From NCBI GenBank assembly GCA_030407315.1, contig JALQPE010000479.1, positions 1-64,000 of the forward strand: a stretch of DNA of 64,000 bases. Direction: 5' to 3'. Made by a program: the position numbers and the translations under genes. Source of the stretch: Asparagopsis taxiformis (Eukaryota; Rhodophyta; Florideophyceae; Bonnemaisoniales; Bonnemaisoniaceae). The first letter of the stretch is position 1; the number at the start of each line of letters is the position of its first letter. This document shows, one piece after another, positions 32,788 to 45,120 of the stretch. The notes under the pieces are model-generated. The model was not told the DNA's origin. It worked only from the letters and a program-made list of their open reading frames with translations, and did not search any database.

Positions 32788-33299
32788 TGTGAAAACAGTA
32801 GTACCGGCTGTTCTCGGGCAGGGATGTGTAGACATCAAGAAGAGTGTGAGAGAGTCTGCGATGAAATGCCTGGATAGCTGGTTCGACACAGTCGGTCTTG
32901 CACCCCTTATTCCATACTGTCATCTGCCTTTCGATAACCTGAACTCCGGTTTCAGGAAGGATTTATTAGAATGGCTCATACCAAGGCTACGTGGAGATAT
33001 TGGGATACAAAGCGATCAAGTTCCTCGGCCAGTATGAGCAACACAGACTCGTCGTGATGTATTGAATGCGACCTTGGAATGACGGTAGTCATTTTGTACT
33101 ACAAATATGTTTCGTCTACTCTAGCAGGTTGTCTTATCAGGCAACTATATTTCGACAAACCCACCAAGCGCGCCATACGGATCCTGTGCGTTTAGACAAG
33201 GGATATGCACTCGCATGTTCCAGTTAAACTATTCATTTATCTCCCTATGCGCATGGGTGCAATGCATCGGCAGACATGAAATGGATCGCTTTCATGCTG

Positions 33300-33703
33300 C
33301 TGCACTAACACGGCGAGCAAATATTAACAATAGAACCACGGTGCACATATAGTTTTTTATAAATAAATACAGATAATGTTATCAAATAAGAACTCTAGTA
33401 TGGTCAGATTGTTTTGGAAACTACCAATACGGTTGAAACGCGACTTTCAAGGCAGAAGCGAGCAGATTGTCGACAGGCTGTCAGAGGATTGTAAACGAAC
33501 CAAGCTGCGACTGGTTGTAAGACAAACAAATTGGGTTGGGCAGTGATGAACTTGGAGCTGTCAGCGCAATTCCAGCCAATCAGTCAATATGTTCATCTCA
33601 TTGGCCACAATTCAATCAACTTACGATTAGTCAATCAACATCGAAAAATTTTCAGATTCTGTTTCCGGAAGTACATTCTGTTCATATGCAAATTAGTGTT
33701 ATA
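33300..33703 (-). repeat. right terminal inverted repeat of the 14-kb element
   Basis: Reverse-complement match to 19453-19853, with roughly 85 percent identity by eye and the outer tip AGTGTTATA. Confidence 0.8.
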
Positions 33704-33869
33704 TGTTCAATCTTCCCAATCTTTCATTCTACGTCCTATTCAACATCTAGCTTCCCTGCACCCAACTATCTGTAAAGCACCATCACAATTACTATAGTCG
33801 TATACCACACACCATTCCAATATTTATCTTCACACCAACACTATGCTCCATATTTCCTCTCAAGTCCAC

Positions 33870-34222
33870 TCCACCAGACAGTGTTGTGAACCAATGCACG
33901 GTACTACCCGCAGACAATACAATTTGCTATCTACACTACTGTCTACAGATTTCCCCAGACAGTGCAGTAATACAATACAATGCACTGCCTCAGACAGTAA
34001 AATGTACTGTCTGCACATACTGTCTGGCGGCAACACTTCCCGACAGTAAAATGTACTGTTCTGGACAGTAAATTTTACTGCTTTTGGTACTGTCCAGATT
34101 TCGTGCCAGTTTACTGCTGCAGCAGTATTCTGAAATTTCCAGACAGTAAATTTTACTGTCTCCGCGCACTGTCTTGGCCAGACAGTAATTTTTACTGTCT
34201 AAGACAGTAACTTTACTGTCTT
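33870..34222. repeat. cluster of short ACAGTAAA/TTTACTGT palindromes
   Basis: At least ten GACAGT or ACTGTC half-sites in 350 bp. Several are arranged as near-perfect palindromes such as ACAGTAAATTTTACTGTC (34142-34160) and ACAGTAATTTTTACTGTC (34181-34200). Earlier units have diverged spacers. It lies just outside the right inverted repeat and before the ParB-dioxygenase gene end. Confidence 0.85.
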
Positions 34223-34737
34223 TTTCCATTCCCAACACTGTAGTGAAGAACAGAGATGCAAATTATGTAATGGCATGACAGGCTTTTGAGAAGCTATGGA
34301 GATGAGTATGGAAAAGTATATGTTGACGATACTCAAGAAGCAGAGGGGGACGATAAAATCGCTGGTTAGTACGTGACGGAAAACGTCATTTGGCATCTTG
34401 CGAGTATAGGAAGGACGGATGAGGCATCACGGCTGGTGACAGACTATCGCTAGATTTAGGAGATAAACAGTGATCGAAGTCAAGTGCGTTTCAAATTAGT
34501 TTCTTTCCAACCTCAAGACGCTAACGGATTATGTTGCCAAACAAAGCGATGGTATAACAAATAAAAGCTCCTCTTCCATATGCATTGGTGTATGGAATCA
34601 CAGTTGTGTTCCGCTGATGAGAACGTAAAATATATCGATACTTACATCTATTCATGCCTAACGCGTCCACAAAATTGAATGGTAGAGTTTAGAATAAGTC
34701 CAATCATGATCTGCAGACAGCCCCCTGGAATGCTGAA

Positions 34738-37479
34738 CTACTCCCAGAACTCAACCGTGTAGATAGCATCACCTTTTCGGTCTTTTGCTGTTTTCAAGTA
34801 AGCATGTGCGCGTACTGGATATTTGTACACTAGAGGCCGTTCCTGGTCAGCGCTCCTGAACCCCTTTCCAGCATGATAAAAGTCCGAATGCCCAACAAAT
34901 GCAGAATATGGCGGAATGCAAAAGTCTCTCATTGGTATATTGAACTCAGCACAATTTGGATGGGCGAGGGCAATTGGGCTGTACGGCGCTCCAAGGAGGT
35001 GAAATCCATCTGCACCAGATGTGATAATGAAGTATGACGGAGATGGATTGGTATCACCATCGTCTCGAATGTGTGTTTCGAAATCTGTATGTCCCTGTTG
35101 GTCAACCGCTCCTTCACTAGTCAGCATCAAGCGGAGACCACGCGGTAGAAGGGACACTTTCTTCTCTGCAGGCGCCATCCCGAGGCGCAAAGCTTCCACA
35201 CAAACCCCAATTCCCATCTCCAGGATCATCTTATCCCGAAAGAGGTCCTGCTCGTATTTCTCGAGCTCTGCACACATCTGATTTCGTTCAATTGTGAATC
35301 GCCCAACACGAGCCATGATGTCCAAGTCAGTAGGAGGCCGATCGTTGTGTATCATACTCCATGGATCGCCGCGTCGATGTTTGGGTATTGAGGATCGAGC
35401 GGGACGGAAACGGGATGACATTTCCTGAAACAACCGGTGGGCGGATGCAACAGATAAGCAATTCTCGAATACACCTTCTAGAGTAATATATCCACGATGT
35501 TGCAGTTGTTGTCGTCTGAACGAGAAGAATGATTCAGCTTTGCAAAGTTCAGAATCACATGAAGACCGTCCCTCTGCCGCCCCGTACTTTTGCAACCTTT
35601 CCCGCATTGAACGAAGCATATCCGAATTGACATACTTTCCCATCGGAGACGAGCGCGGAATACATTCGGGTAGGTTGACAGAAGAGATCTTGCTCAGAGC
35701 ATTTCCAGATACCCCTTTTGATAGGTTTTAATTTTTTACACAGTCATTCTGAATGATACCTTTCCCTTTTCCAGCTTCACGATCACCTTGAAAGCGGTCG
35801 TTATGATCATTTACGATTAGACCGTTTACCACTCCCCCAGCCCTCACTGCAGTATCCTCACTACACGTCACTGTTCCAAATTCTTCTGGCAATGGTTTCC
35901 TTTGATTTTTCTTGACTGTACGACAATCCCAGCTGCTCTTCTTATTATTCTTCTTCTTTATTATCAAGCTTCTTTTCGCCGAACTGTTTCCCTCCGTCCG
36001 ATTCACAGGCATGATTGCGTTGTCAGGTATGCATTTCTGCCTCGGGTTATTGGGAACTTTAGAGTGGGGATCATTAATTGAGAAACTTTCTTCTTGAATG
36101 TAGAGCCCTTGTTTCCCTCTCTTGAAAAGGAAGACTGAGAATAACTGGGACTGTGTGAAAGGTGCACCAACACCCACGGCATTGTAAACACGAGAAAGGA
36201 ACTGCGCACGTATCATGATCCTGGAAAATTCAGGTGGCTTGAAATTTGTGGTAGCGGAGTTGAATGTGCAAATAGTTTGCATCACATGCTCATGTACAGT
36301 CTCGTCGTGCTTCCCTACAATTGTCCCCTTTCTGCGCAGAAGCTCGTGCATTGAACATTTCCGAGATGAACAGCAACGATGAAGGATGTTGAATACAACT
36401 CTCAAAGTGTACAGCCACTCGAGGCGGTATTTGTACAGGTTCACCATATTTTGTACCCCGAGACGACGTCTCTCAATAGTGTATGAATAGGTTGAATCTA
36501 AAATGAAGATCATTTCAGAAATACAGCTCTCTCTGAAGGGAGCTTCGGCGACGAGAGAGAGTGTGCAGCCAACCATGTCACAATTGTGACGAGATGCCTT
36601 GGAGTACGGTATATCACACCAAAATCGAAAAGAAGCATTCGACGTCGTTTGGAATGCTTTTGCAATCAACACATACATCTGCAGTGATGATGATTTTATT
36701 CCTGGAATAATTTGATGTTGCAAGAGCACTTTGCAGCATACCTCCATGTCTGCATCCATCATGAATAGCGACTGAAGGAAGCAAATTACTGTGTAAACAG
36801 TATCACATACATTCATTCTAGAAATTTCGTGTGCCCTGTTGTTGAGCTGTTGAGCCAAAGAAAGGAGCACTGCTGGTGTGATTACGCTCGAATGAGGAAC
36901 TGAAACTACGTTCATTTTCACTGCATCCGACTTGAACATCATCCGTGACGACGCGTCCGGGTCTTCCCGCAGCCTCTGCAACGCATGTAGACGATGCTGG
37001 CCGTCTACGATGTAGAATCTCCCATTTCCTTTTTCCAATTAACATGTGTTTTCCTTGAAACTCGGAGCGATTTGCCGTCGACTTTGCTGAGACGTAGTCA
37101 TTTCTGAAGACGTAGATATTTTTGTGTGAGCATTGATATTGCCTTGCTTCAAAGCAGCACGGACGACGCATACGGGAGATCCATAGTCTCTGAAACCCCC
37201 AGACTTGAATAATGCCTCGAAATGAGCAACGCGGGGGACATAGATTGGTCGGCTGCGCACGGAAGAGAAAAATACGTGAAGTGGATTGATTTCTTCCTGT
37301 CTGAAAGAGCAATCGGTAAGGCATACTGGCTTTGGAGTAGCGATAGGATCATCTGTAGACGAAATAGTAGAATTACAATTAGTGGGGTCCCGATGGTGCC
37401 TATTCTGCCGGGAGATCCTGAGTATAGTGGGAGGGAAGAGGAAGAACAATTTTCCGACGGCTAGATAGCTTAACAACAA
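34738..37479 (-). pseudogene. ParB/DGQHR domain in one frame with a 2OG-Fe(II) dioxygenase-like domain
   Basis: A single minus-strand frame of 914 codons holds only two internal stops, both TAA (37039 and 35728). N-terminal part: YVPRVAHFEALFKSGGFRDY, then FYIVDGQHRLHALQRL, a ParB/DndB-type DGQHR loop. LAQQLNNRAHEISRMN follows, laid out like the ParB part of the methyltransferase protein, then helical and Lys/Asn-rich linkers. The final 301 codons (from ATG 35643) hold HTD (H185, D187) in QQGHTDFETH, a second His (H257) in SDFYHAGKGF, and R278 in YPVRAHAYL. This is the HxD...H...R set for iron and 2-oxoglutarate on a double-stranded beta-helix. The C-terminal domain could still be made alone. 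The enzyme class includes TET/JBP and AlkB base oxidisers; the substrate here is unknown. Whether the stops are mutations or are read through is open. Confidence 0.7.
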
Positions 37480-39693
37480 CTACTTTGGTAAACAATTATC
37501 GAGAATATAATCATCTCCTTTATCACTTTCAATCTATGAACCTACTATAATGTACTTCCGTTCCAAGCTTTCAAACTAGATTGTCCATTCCCTCGTGGGT
37601 TTGAGCATGATTTCCAGGACGATTCCCTCACATCTCTAGACTCGATGTTCTATGCTAGAAATACCAGAACAATTGGGTTTGTACGTGCTTCATCGCCTAC
37701 TTGCTTCCGGTAATGGGTGGACGTGCACGATACACGATCAACCTGAAATGGACGTCCGGTGGACGTGCAGCTCGAGTGCACTGCTGGCCAGCCCAGAAAT
37801 TCTAAAATTTCAGTGAGAAGAAAATTGTAAAAGATCATCGATTTCAGCGGGTCGATCGTGCCGTACGGCACACCCCCATCTCAAAAACATGTTCACATGT
37901 GCATGTTTTTGAGAATAGCCCAAATTTTAATTCAAATCAGGGTGTCTAATTTGGCCACAACGGCCCCAGGAACCGACCGCCGCCCCGAGCGGGGCTATCG
38001 CTGGCCTCTGTAAGCACCAACTGTAAGCCAAAATCGCGTCTTACGAAGGGTCGATTTCAGGCTCAATACGCCAGGGACAGGTCGTGGTCCTTGTTTCATC
38101 AGTGAAGCTGTGAGTAGGGATGTGTCCGTGAATTTGTTGGCGCACCATGACTGGATGGGATAGAGTGGTACGGTGTGGGTAAAGTGGATCCACGATCGAG
38201 CGCGCAAGAATGACAGGCAAGGGAGAATCTAAGCTGTGAACTGCCTACTATGGCTTGGAGGGGAAAACTCATTGTTCCACTGTAGGAATGAGCTGAGGTC
38301 GGTACGTAGGCCAAGCACCCGTACGTACTGTAGATGTTTCCAAAAGCAAACGAATACACAAGAAGGGTAAACGTGGTCAAATCAGAGGTTATGGAGCGGT
38401 GGAAAGTCGTCTACGGAAGTAGATTACTGCACGCTGTCACGGCGCTGGTGAGTATCGCAAGCACCGTGGCTTGACGGGAGCGCCGTAACTGAGTTGGGAA
38501 TAACAAAGAATTCCAAAATATTTGAATTTAATAAATCACAGTAGAATCATGTGTTCATGCATATATGGCCGACGACGCGCCACCGAGTGAAAGCTCGACA
38601 GAACGTATCTTCCTCTCAATAATCGTGTGAGTGGGAACGTGCTATATCTAAAATTTGGACTCTCATTCGGGCTGATACAGCGGCCAGGCCTAAGCTTGTG
38701 GTGGTCCTTCTCCATCCGCACCACGCTAATTGGTTATAAATCATCATTACCGTATGGAATACCGCATACCATGTTTTATAAAAGGACGGGCCGCACCGTA
38801 GGTTACTGCAAACCCGCATACATGTCTGTTTGAGTGTGTATTCATAAACTAAAACATGAACAGTCTTGCAGTAGAAAAAGAAGTCGATATTGAACGAACG
38901 AAAGCACTAGCGGGCTGACACGACGCAAACCGTGCCATGCGACGCGATGCGTGGATGCACGTATGATCCTTTGAGTAGCCAATCGGTCATCTATGAGGAG
39001 CCGGGGTATAGTGAACCATGGCATTCTATGGTGCATAGCTACATCCATATCCAAACACGCACTTAATGTTCTGTAGAAGATTAGAAATATTATAAGCAGT
39101 GCATTTTCCGTGCACGTAATGGTCTACACCAACACCCCCATATCAAACTGGTGCGCAAGAGTGTAGTAATGTATGCCTCATAATGAAACCTACAAATGAG
39201 CTCCAGGTAACAAGCACCACATTGATATGAAGCAGCTGAGTCCCTCGAATTATCTCTAGAAAATATACCTACCTAGAGCTTGATTGAATCTGCACATTTC
39301 CAATAATGCAGGATCCTGAACTCGTATTCATAATGGTACATTAATACGCACAGCACTGCACGATTATTTTCGTTACGTGGCATTTTGATAGAACAGTAAG
39401 TAGTTCAATATTAGTGCGGGAGAGTCTGACTGTAGAAATTGAATAATTGATTCACAATCCATCATGAGTACTCCAAAATGATGTCGTTTGAGAATATTCA
39501 GTGGGAATAAATGGGGCGCTACAAACTGGCATCCCTCTTGAAGGAGTAGCTCAAAAAAGAAGCTCATGAGCAAATATAGGCAGGACAGTACACCATCCAC
39601 CATCACTTCCACAATCAAGAGAAAGTTCAGGCGAGTCTCTTCGGTTCTGGGAGGGCTGGTGGCAACGGTGAACCCTTCCCAAGGGTTGCAAAA
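37480..39693. other. anonymous spacer, no supported gene
   Basis: Short ORFs only, with no recognisable domain. Two TGTAAGC words near 38010-38025 recall the repeat cluster at 42.5 kb. Nothing else stands out. Confidence 0.5.
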
Positions 39694-40672
39694 ATGAGCA
39701 AAGGGTGCGAAATTTCCGTCGAGTGGGTTATGTGCGGTGATGTCAGCGTTGACAAAAGTGGTCTGAAAATCGAAAATGGAAAGTTGTATGGAAGCGAGTG
39801 TAAAGAGGGAGGGTACGAGTCATACTAGGAGATTGACTTCCAGTCTCTGCAAGTTTGGGAAGCGACACTGGACGTACCAGTGATGAAAACTATGGTTTAC
39901 GAAATAGGAACCGGTGGATCACATGATATGAGAAGTGGTGAAGTCGGACCTTTCGCAGATCACATTCGTAAACAGTGGCCAAAAATACATTTTGAGGACG
40001 GGAAAATAATTGCGAGAAGAGCTTCTGGGAAGTTTCTAGCTCTTCATCCACGCAACGGCGACATTGGACGCCAGCTCGAGAGTTGGTGCTTGTAGAACAG
40101 GGGAATTCCGGTCTTTATTGGAGGTCCTGGTGCGCGAGCGCCAATAAAGAATATAAAAATACCATGCGTGTGAACAAGGAGAAGTGTTAATGCTTCGAAA
40201 ATCTGGATTCTGTGCAGTTGCATCGATGGTGAATGCAATTGATTTTCTGGCTGGACGAATCAAAGCTGAGGAGGCAATGTCCCGTTGGCGGAACACTACT
40301 CCAAAAGTTAAAAGCCTAACAGACTTGAACAGTTTGGTTCAGGATCGCAAGATACACTTGTGTGTCAAAAAAGTTTCTCGACTAGAGAGAAAACAATTTG
40401 AAGGCAACGAATTCACATGGTTGGCTGACCGAAGGGAAGGAGTATGGATCGTTCGGGTGGAAAAGAGGAAAAAAGTAGATCACTGCTTTGTAATTGACGC
40501 TTATAGAGGACTGATAATTGATAGTTGTTACAAGTTTCCATTAAGTTTATCCAAGACCTTGCTGAAACAAATGGGAGGAAGTAACCTATCGGGTCTCAAA
40601 GTAACTGATGTCAGAGATATTTGCAGAGAGAGAAGAAGGAAGAGAAAGATAAGTGACACTGGTATTATATAG
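39694..40672 (+). pseudogene. papain-fold cysteine-peptidase-like protein, broken
   Basis: From ATG 39694 a frame runs with TAG at 39826 and 40093, then shifts near 40168 into the last 160 codons. That part contains a nucleophile-type KSGFCAVASMVNAIDFL and a later VDHCFVIDAYRGLIIDS, giving Cys, His and Asp in the order of C39/papain-like peptidases. The upstream region has repeated short beta-like segments (SGLKIENGKLYG). Many large eukaryotic DNA transposons carry a cysteine protease, and the neighbours here are all transposon genes. The fold call rests on the Cys-His-Asp pattern only. Confidence 0.4.
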
Positions 40673-41492
40673 ATAGAGTGATACATACTATAAGTCATTT
40701 CACTGCATGAGTTCAACAGCACAGGACTCCAGAGATGTAAAAATGTCGGAAAATTATCTCGTTATGTCACATTTTTGGCTCTCTATCGGCTTCAAGCTAG
40801 TATCAATGGCTTAATAAACCTTCAGAATGATACTTAGAGCTATGAACGTGCTAATGGTTAACAGGTTTGATCGTGTACGATCTCTACTGGAATTGATAGC
40901 CCTGATCTCAGAAGTGTACATGTAATAGATGAGATTACTAAATCTACTTTAGTCACCTTGCACAACTTTTAATATATAATAGTCTAGCAGAAGCTGTTGG
41001 ACTCATTCTGAGATGGAATTGTTAATGATGAAAACAGGGACTGTAGGGTTTGAAATATTTGCAGAACAGCAAAGTGGTGGATCTTTTAATGTAGGAGCGG
41101 AATTTTGTATAGGATGAAGGTCCAGCATTGCATCCAATGACTACATTGTTTGTCGTGAATGTGATACTCCCCGACAGACAGTACGTTCTTCAATAGGTGT
41201 TCATGCCATAGCTGGAGAGGTTCAATCGTGAAACAGTGAATTCAAGTAGCTTTCGAAACGATTGGGATGATGTTCATCATATTGTCTTATGGTGACACAG
41301 ATGTACATGACGTACAAGTACATACGCACTGAAAATTGAAAAAATCGAAACGGGATAATCAACTATACAACATAATTATAACTCAATGGCACACACTTAA
41401 CTATGCTGCAGCTTATGTGCTAGTTTTCCTAATACCTAATATCTTAGAAAGCCTAGGCTTAAACAAGCTTGTTTAAACAGCCTCATAGAGCT
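40673..41492. other. spacer, no supported gene
   Basis: AT-rich with no ORF of note and no repeat seen. Confidence 0.5.
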
Positions 41493-42095
41493 TTAAGATT
41501 TCGTGGTGAGGATCAATGTAGTACCTCCTCTCATTGATTTCCATGAAAGCAACTGCTCGATTGATACAACCGATGTTTTAGAAAAGTGAAGCCCGTTGCG
41601 ATGATCGCAGAGTAGACCAGTTTCCCAGTATATTCGTGCAAGTGTAGAAGATCCATGTTTCCGAACCGACGTATAAAAATCCACATATGAAAACTGAACC
41701 TCCCATATCTCATCAACGTACCCATAGTATAGGTCAACGATGCTATGAAAGGCATCCATCCGGTAATCCTCCCCACTAACGACAAAGTTGCATGCAACGC
41801 AAAACATTTGTCGGGAAGAATCACTTTGCCTTGATAAACGCTTTTTGTAATGTTCCATAGTTTCAACATCAAGTGGGATTTCTGAACCGCCGGAAATGAT
41901 ATTCATTCTCTCATGCTTGAGAATTTTGATGACTGAAACATCAACTGAACCGGGAGGTAAGTTCAAAGAAATATGTGATGTAGCGGCAGTAATTCTGCTG
42001 GACCCTGAAACAGGTTTACCTCTGGAAAGTCTCAGTTGTACTGAGTCCAAGAATGCATCATCGTTTTCATCAAAGGTCGGCCGTTCCAATTTCAT
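41493..42095 (-). CDS. CACTA-associated DUF4216-like protein or domain
   Basis: 200 codons from the ATG at 42095. The C-terminal half (HSIVDLYYGYVDEIWEVQFS, ARIYWETGLLCDHRNGLHFS) resembles the small domain that follows Tnp2 in plant CACTA transposases ('YYG...eI.el.Y...v.vf...W'). It lies downstream of the Tnp2-like gene on the same strand but is separated from it by about 820 bp with its own TATA-like box. It may therefore be a separate small gene, or the displaced C-terminus of that transposase after an insertion. Confidence 0.4.
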   Translation of the reverse strand: MKLERPTFDENDDAFLDSVQLRLSRGKPVSGSSRITAATSHISLNLPPGSVDVSVIKILKHERMNIISGGSEIPLDVETMEHYKKRLSRQSDSSRQMFCVACNFVVSGEDYRMDAFHSIVDLYYGYVDEIWEVQFSYVDFYTSVRKHGSSTLARIYWETGLLCDHRNGLHFSKTSVVSIEQLLSWKSMRGGTTLILTTKS

Positions 42096-42232
42096 CCTCG
42101 AACTCTTTTCTCTCTTGAATCCTTCTTCGATTCCGCCATTGAATACTCGTTGTAGGGGTTAAGGGACAACTTGGGAGAAGGTGTTCCGGTCGAAGGTGCC
42201 TCCGAATCCCTGAGGTGGGGAGCGGAGGGTAG

Positions 42233-42240
42233 TTTATATA
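42233..42240 (-). promoter_or_regulatory. TATA-like box upstream of the 42095 ORF
   Basis: TATATAAA on the minus strand, 138 bp before the ATG. The distance allows a leader of about 110 nt. Confidence 0.4.
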
Positions 42241-42499
42241 GACTAGGAGGTAGCTCTAGGAGGGGTAAAATGAAGGGTAACTACGAGGAGCTATGAGGAG
42301 CAGGTATGGGGAGATCAACCAATAGGAGAGGAGAATAGGAGATATTGTTGGTGGTGGCGGATCTGGAAACGGTCATGAGGAGAGTGTGACACGGAGGGGC
42401 CACGTGTGAGAATCCAGCAATGTCACACGTGGAAGAGGTTGGGAGGAACCCATGACACATGGAAACCTGGAGCCGGGCGCGACCGGCCCCCGCAGTGCG

Positions 42500-42810
42500 A
42501 CTTACATTGTAAGCTTATATTTCTTACATGTAAGCTTACAGTTGAAGATTCATTGAAAAAACGAGGTTTCCGTCAGTTACAGTAGTAAGCTACCTGTCAT
42601 ACGGGCGTATGGGTGTAAGTAACCCGGTAAGTGGGGCGAAAGTGGCTGAAAAAGCTATGTAATCTTGTAAGTAAACGTGGCAGTCACATGACAGGTGCTG
42701 TAAGTGTATCATAACATGTAAGTAGCCTGCTCAAGTGGCTCCTAGGTGGTGTAAGGTGTACGAAAAGCTGTAAGTAGCCTCGTAGGAGTGGTTACTGTAA
42801 GCTTCCCTTG
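42500..42810. repeat. cluster of TGTAAG/CTTACA motifs
   Basis: About twelve copies of TGTAAG or its complement in 310 bp, several as TGTAAGTAGCC or CTTACATGTAAGCTTACA. Dense short subterminal repeats in both orientations are typical of CACTA/En-Spm ends, where they bind the TnpA-type protein. Here the cluster sits next to a Tnp2-like gene. Confidence 0.7.
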
Positions 42811-42921
42811 TAGTTAGGAGCTTTGGTCTCTGTGGAATGTTATTATCTCGTTGGTTGGTCGGGTATGGTCCTGTAAGAACAGGAATCTAGTGTTTACCAT
42901 GAAGTCTAGAGGACTGATCCC

Positions 42922-45120
42922 TTACACTCGTAGAGCAAAAAGGAGGTGTGTGTTATGGAATAGATTTGCGTCTGGTCGCCTCCTGGACCCCACCAGACCG
43001 CCTAATTCTCCAACAATTCTCTCCATCAAGAACTGGGAAACACAAATCAAAGGACCGCAGTCATTGAGCATGTCCGGTAAATGGAGAATAGCATGAGTCG
43101 AAGGTGTAAAGCAGAAGCCATAGGCTTCATTGATGTAAAATATATCTGTGAACAATACTTGAATAGTGACAACCAACTTTTTCATTTCCACAATGTCATC
43201 AAAATCAGGTGTAGCGTCGAGTACAATGTGTAGTAGCTTTGAAATCATTGACCACAGCCGTAGCAGCCTTGAATCTACCTTTGAGCCACTGAACAGGATA
43301 GGGGCATAGTACAACCCAAACATCTTATAATATTCTGCTTTGTACCTATTGATAAGCTCCAAGGAGAGCGGCGGTCTCCCCCAGGAAGATGGAACACTGC
43401 ATGCACTTTTCTTCAGTGAAGTGTCAATTTCAGCAACAATATTATTGTCCATGATGTAGTTTGCTTTCAGTCTCACAGACCTTTGTTCTAGTCCAAGACA
43501 CAGATGTAGGGCCCTACATACCGGTATGTTTCACGAATCCAAGAAGGCAGAGGTGCATGGGATCATATGGGAAAGATTTGACGAAATCTAAACCCAGTAT
43601 AGATGCTATTGGTTTTCGTTTGATACCAGTTGAGAACGTTATGCTTTCTTGAGAAGGCGTACTACGAATAGAACGGGAGCTGTAGAGCTCAAGAGAATCC
43701 CATATATCTCTAGTCTCATCGCTAGTACGAGGACTTGGACATTCCGTTTGCAACCATGTATCGAAGTGGGAATCAGAAGCTCCACGTAGTACACTAATCT
43801 TCCATTCTGAATTTCCATCTGGAATAGCCCAAATTCCTCCACATGCAGGGTCATGCCTTGCTTCTTTCATACAATGTCGACAGAAGAGCTTCGCATTATG
43901 ACCTGAAAAACCTAATATTTTACTGGTAGCCAGGAAGTCAGCAGTGATGAATAAGACGAAAGCTCTCAGAAGTCTCCTTTTCCCATCGTGACATTCCGTA
44001 TAAACACGATTTTCTAGAGACTTGAGATCTTGAAATATCGGATTGAGAAATGGGTCAAAATGCAAAGAACTGTGTGATCCTGGGACAAAGGCACATAGAA
44101 GGGAGTTCGAGGCCTGGAATCTGTGATGGACATTGAAGTTGAGAATGGTGAAAGCCAAAGGCCAAGATTGGTGCGCTGTTCCTTGACCTTGGAACAGCTC
44201 GAACCCGTCAGAAGAGAAAGATAGAAAAACATTAATTTCATTTTCTTCATTCCATTGCGAAGACTTCTCTCCATGTAGATTGCGGAAAAGATTTCCATCG
44301 TAGTAGTCTAAGAATATCTCTCGCTGAGGGAGTGAGACAGACTGCCTGGCTCTCTTGCAGCCTTCAAATATTTCTCTGAAGGATTCTTCTGCGCCACAAA
44401 GGGCTTTCAGCTGGTCTGATACCAGCGAGAACTAAAATCTATGAGTTAGATCAATTGGCTTTCTACAACTCTCTAGTGCACAAAACTCAAGGCCTGATAG
44501 TTCTCCTGTAGCGGCCATGTGACCATCTCGGCACATTGGATAGTATCTTCGAGGTATGTTGGCAGCTTTCCTTAGTTTTGAAACCAAAGATTTGTATGAC
44601 ATACGTGCACTCACAAAGGATGTACGCAATAGTGCTTTTGTGTTCGCTTCGGACATCTTTGCACGTTCAGTGACATTGAGAAGCTCTGCAAACTTCCGCA
44701 ACTCATCATCTGAATCGAGGGAGACATCAGAGCACTCATCGCTTCTGGATTCATCTGAGAGAAGAGAAGATCCATTTCGCGATAAATTGTCTTCTTGCAA
44801 AACACGCATATCTTCAGTACTGTATTGCTCTTCGGAGTAATGATCATCAGAGCTCGAGCTCTGTTAGTCATCCATCTTTGAATAAATGCGCTTCTTTCTT
44901 CTGTATACTCTGCAATAGTGTCAACGGAACTCGTCCCTTCTTCACTTGACAGAAAACTCGACTCTGAATGGGCTATATCTTCTGGACATCGAAGAAGTTC
45001 CTGTCGAAACCATGTAGCTCTTCGACCAATTGTTCTCTCATTCTCTAACTCCTCCATGATATCTTCAAACTGATCTGATATTACTTCCACACTCATGAAG
45101 CTTTCGGCTGAAAAACTCAT
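42922..45120 (-). pseudogene. Tnp2-like transposase (CACTA/Plavaka type), decayed
   Basis: Pieces in successive frames. 45120-44870 is an acidic N-terminus. 44809-44432 continues it to PRRYYPMCRDGHMA, a zinc-binding-like start. 44320-43514 carries the Tnp2 core: FLSFSSDGFELFQ (first Asp), SWPLAFTILNF, ITADFLATSKILGFSGHNAK followed by CRHC, and SFPYDPMHLCLLGFVKH. 43476-42922 carries the DUF4218-like block (THAILHLPDMLNDCGPL, SQFLMERIVGELGGLV). Frame breaks near 44870 and 43500 and a stop near 44430 inactivate it, unless small introns explain them. The nearest family is CACTA/EnSpm-type elements of algae, fungi and plants. Confidence 0.65.

Noticed and set aside
33870..34222. CRISPR or rho-independent terminator series
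   Set aside because: Palindromes are AT-rich with irregular spacing, without spacers or terminator U-tracts; eukaryotic context.
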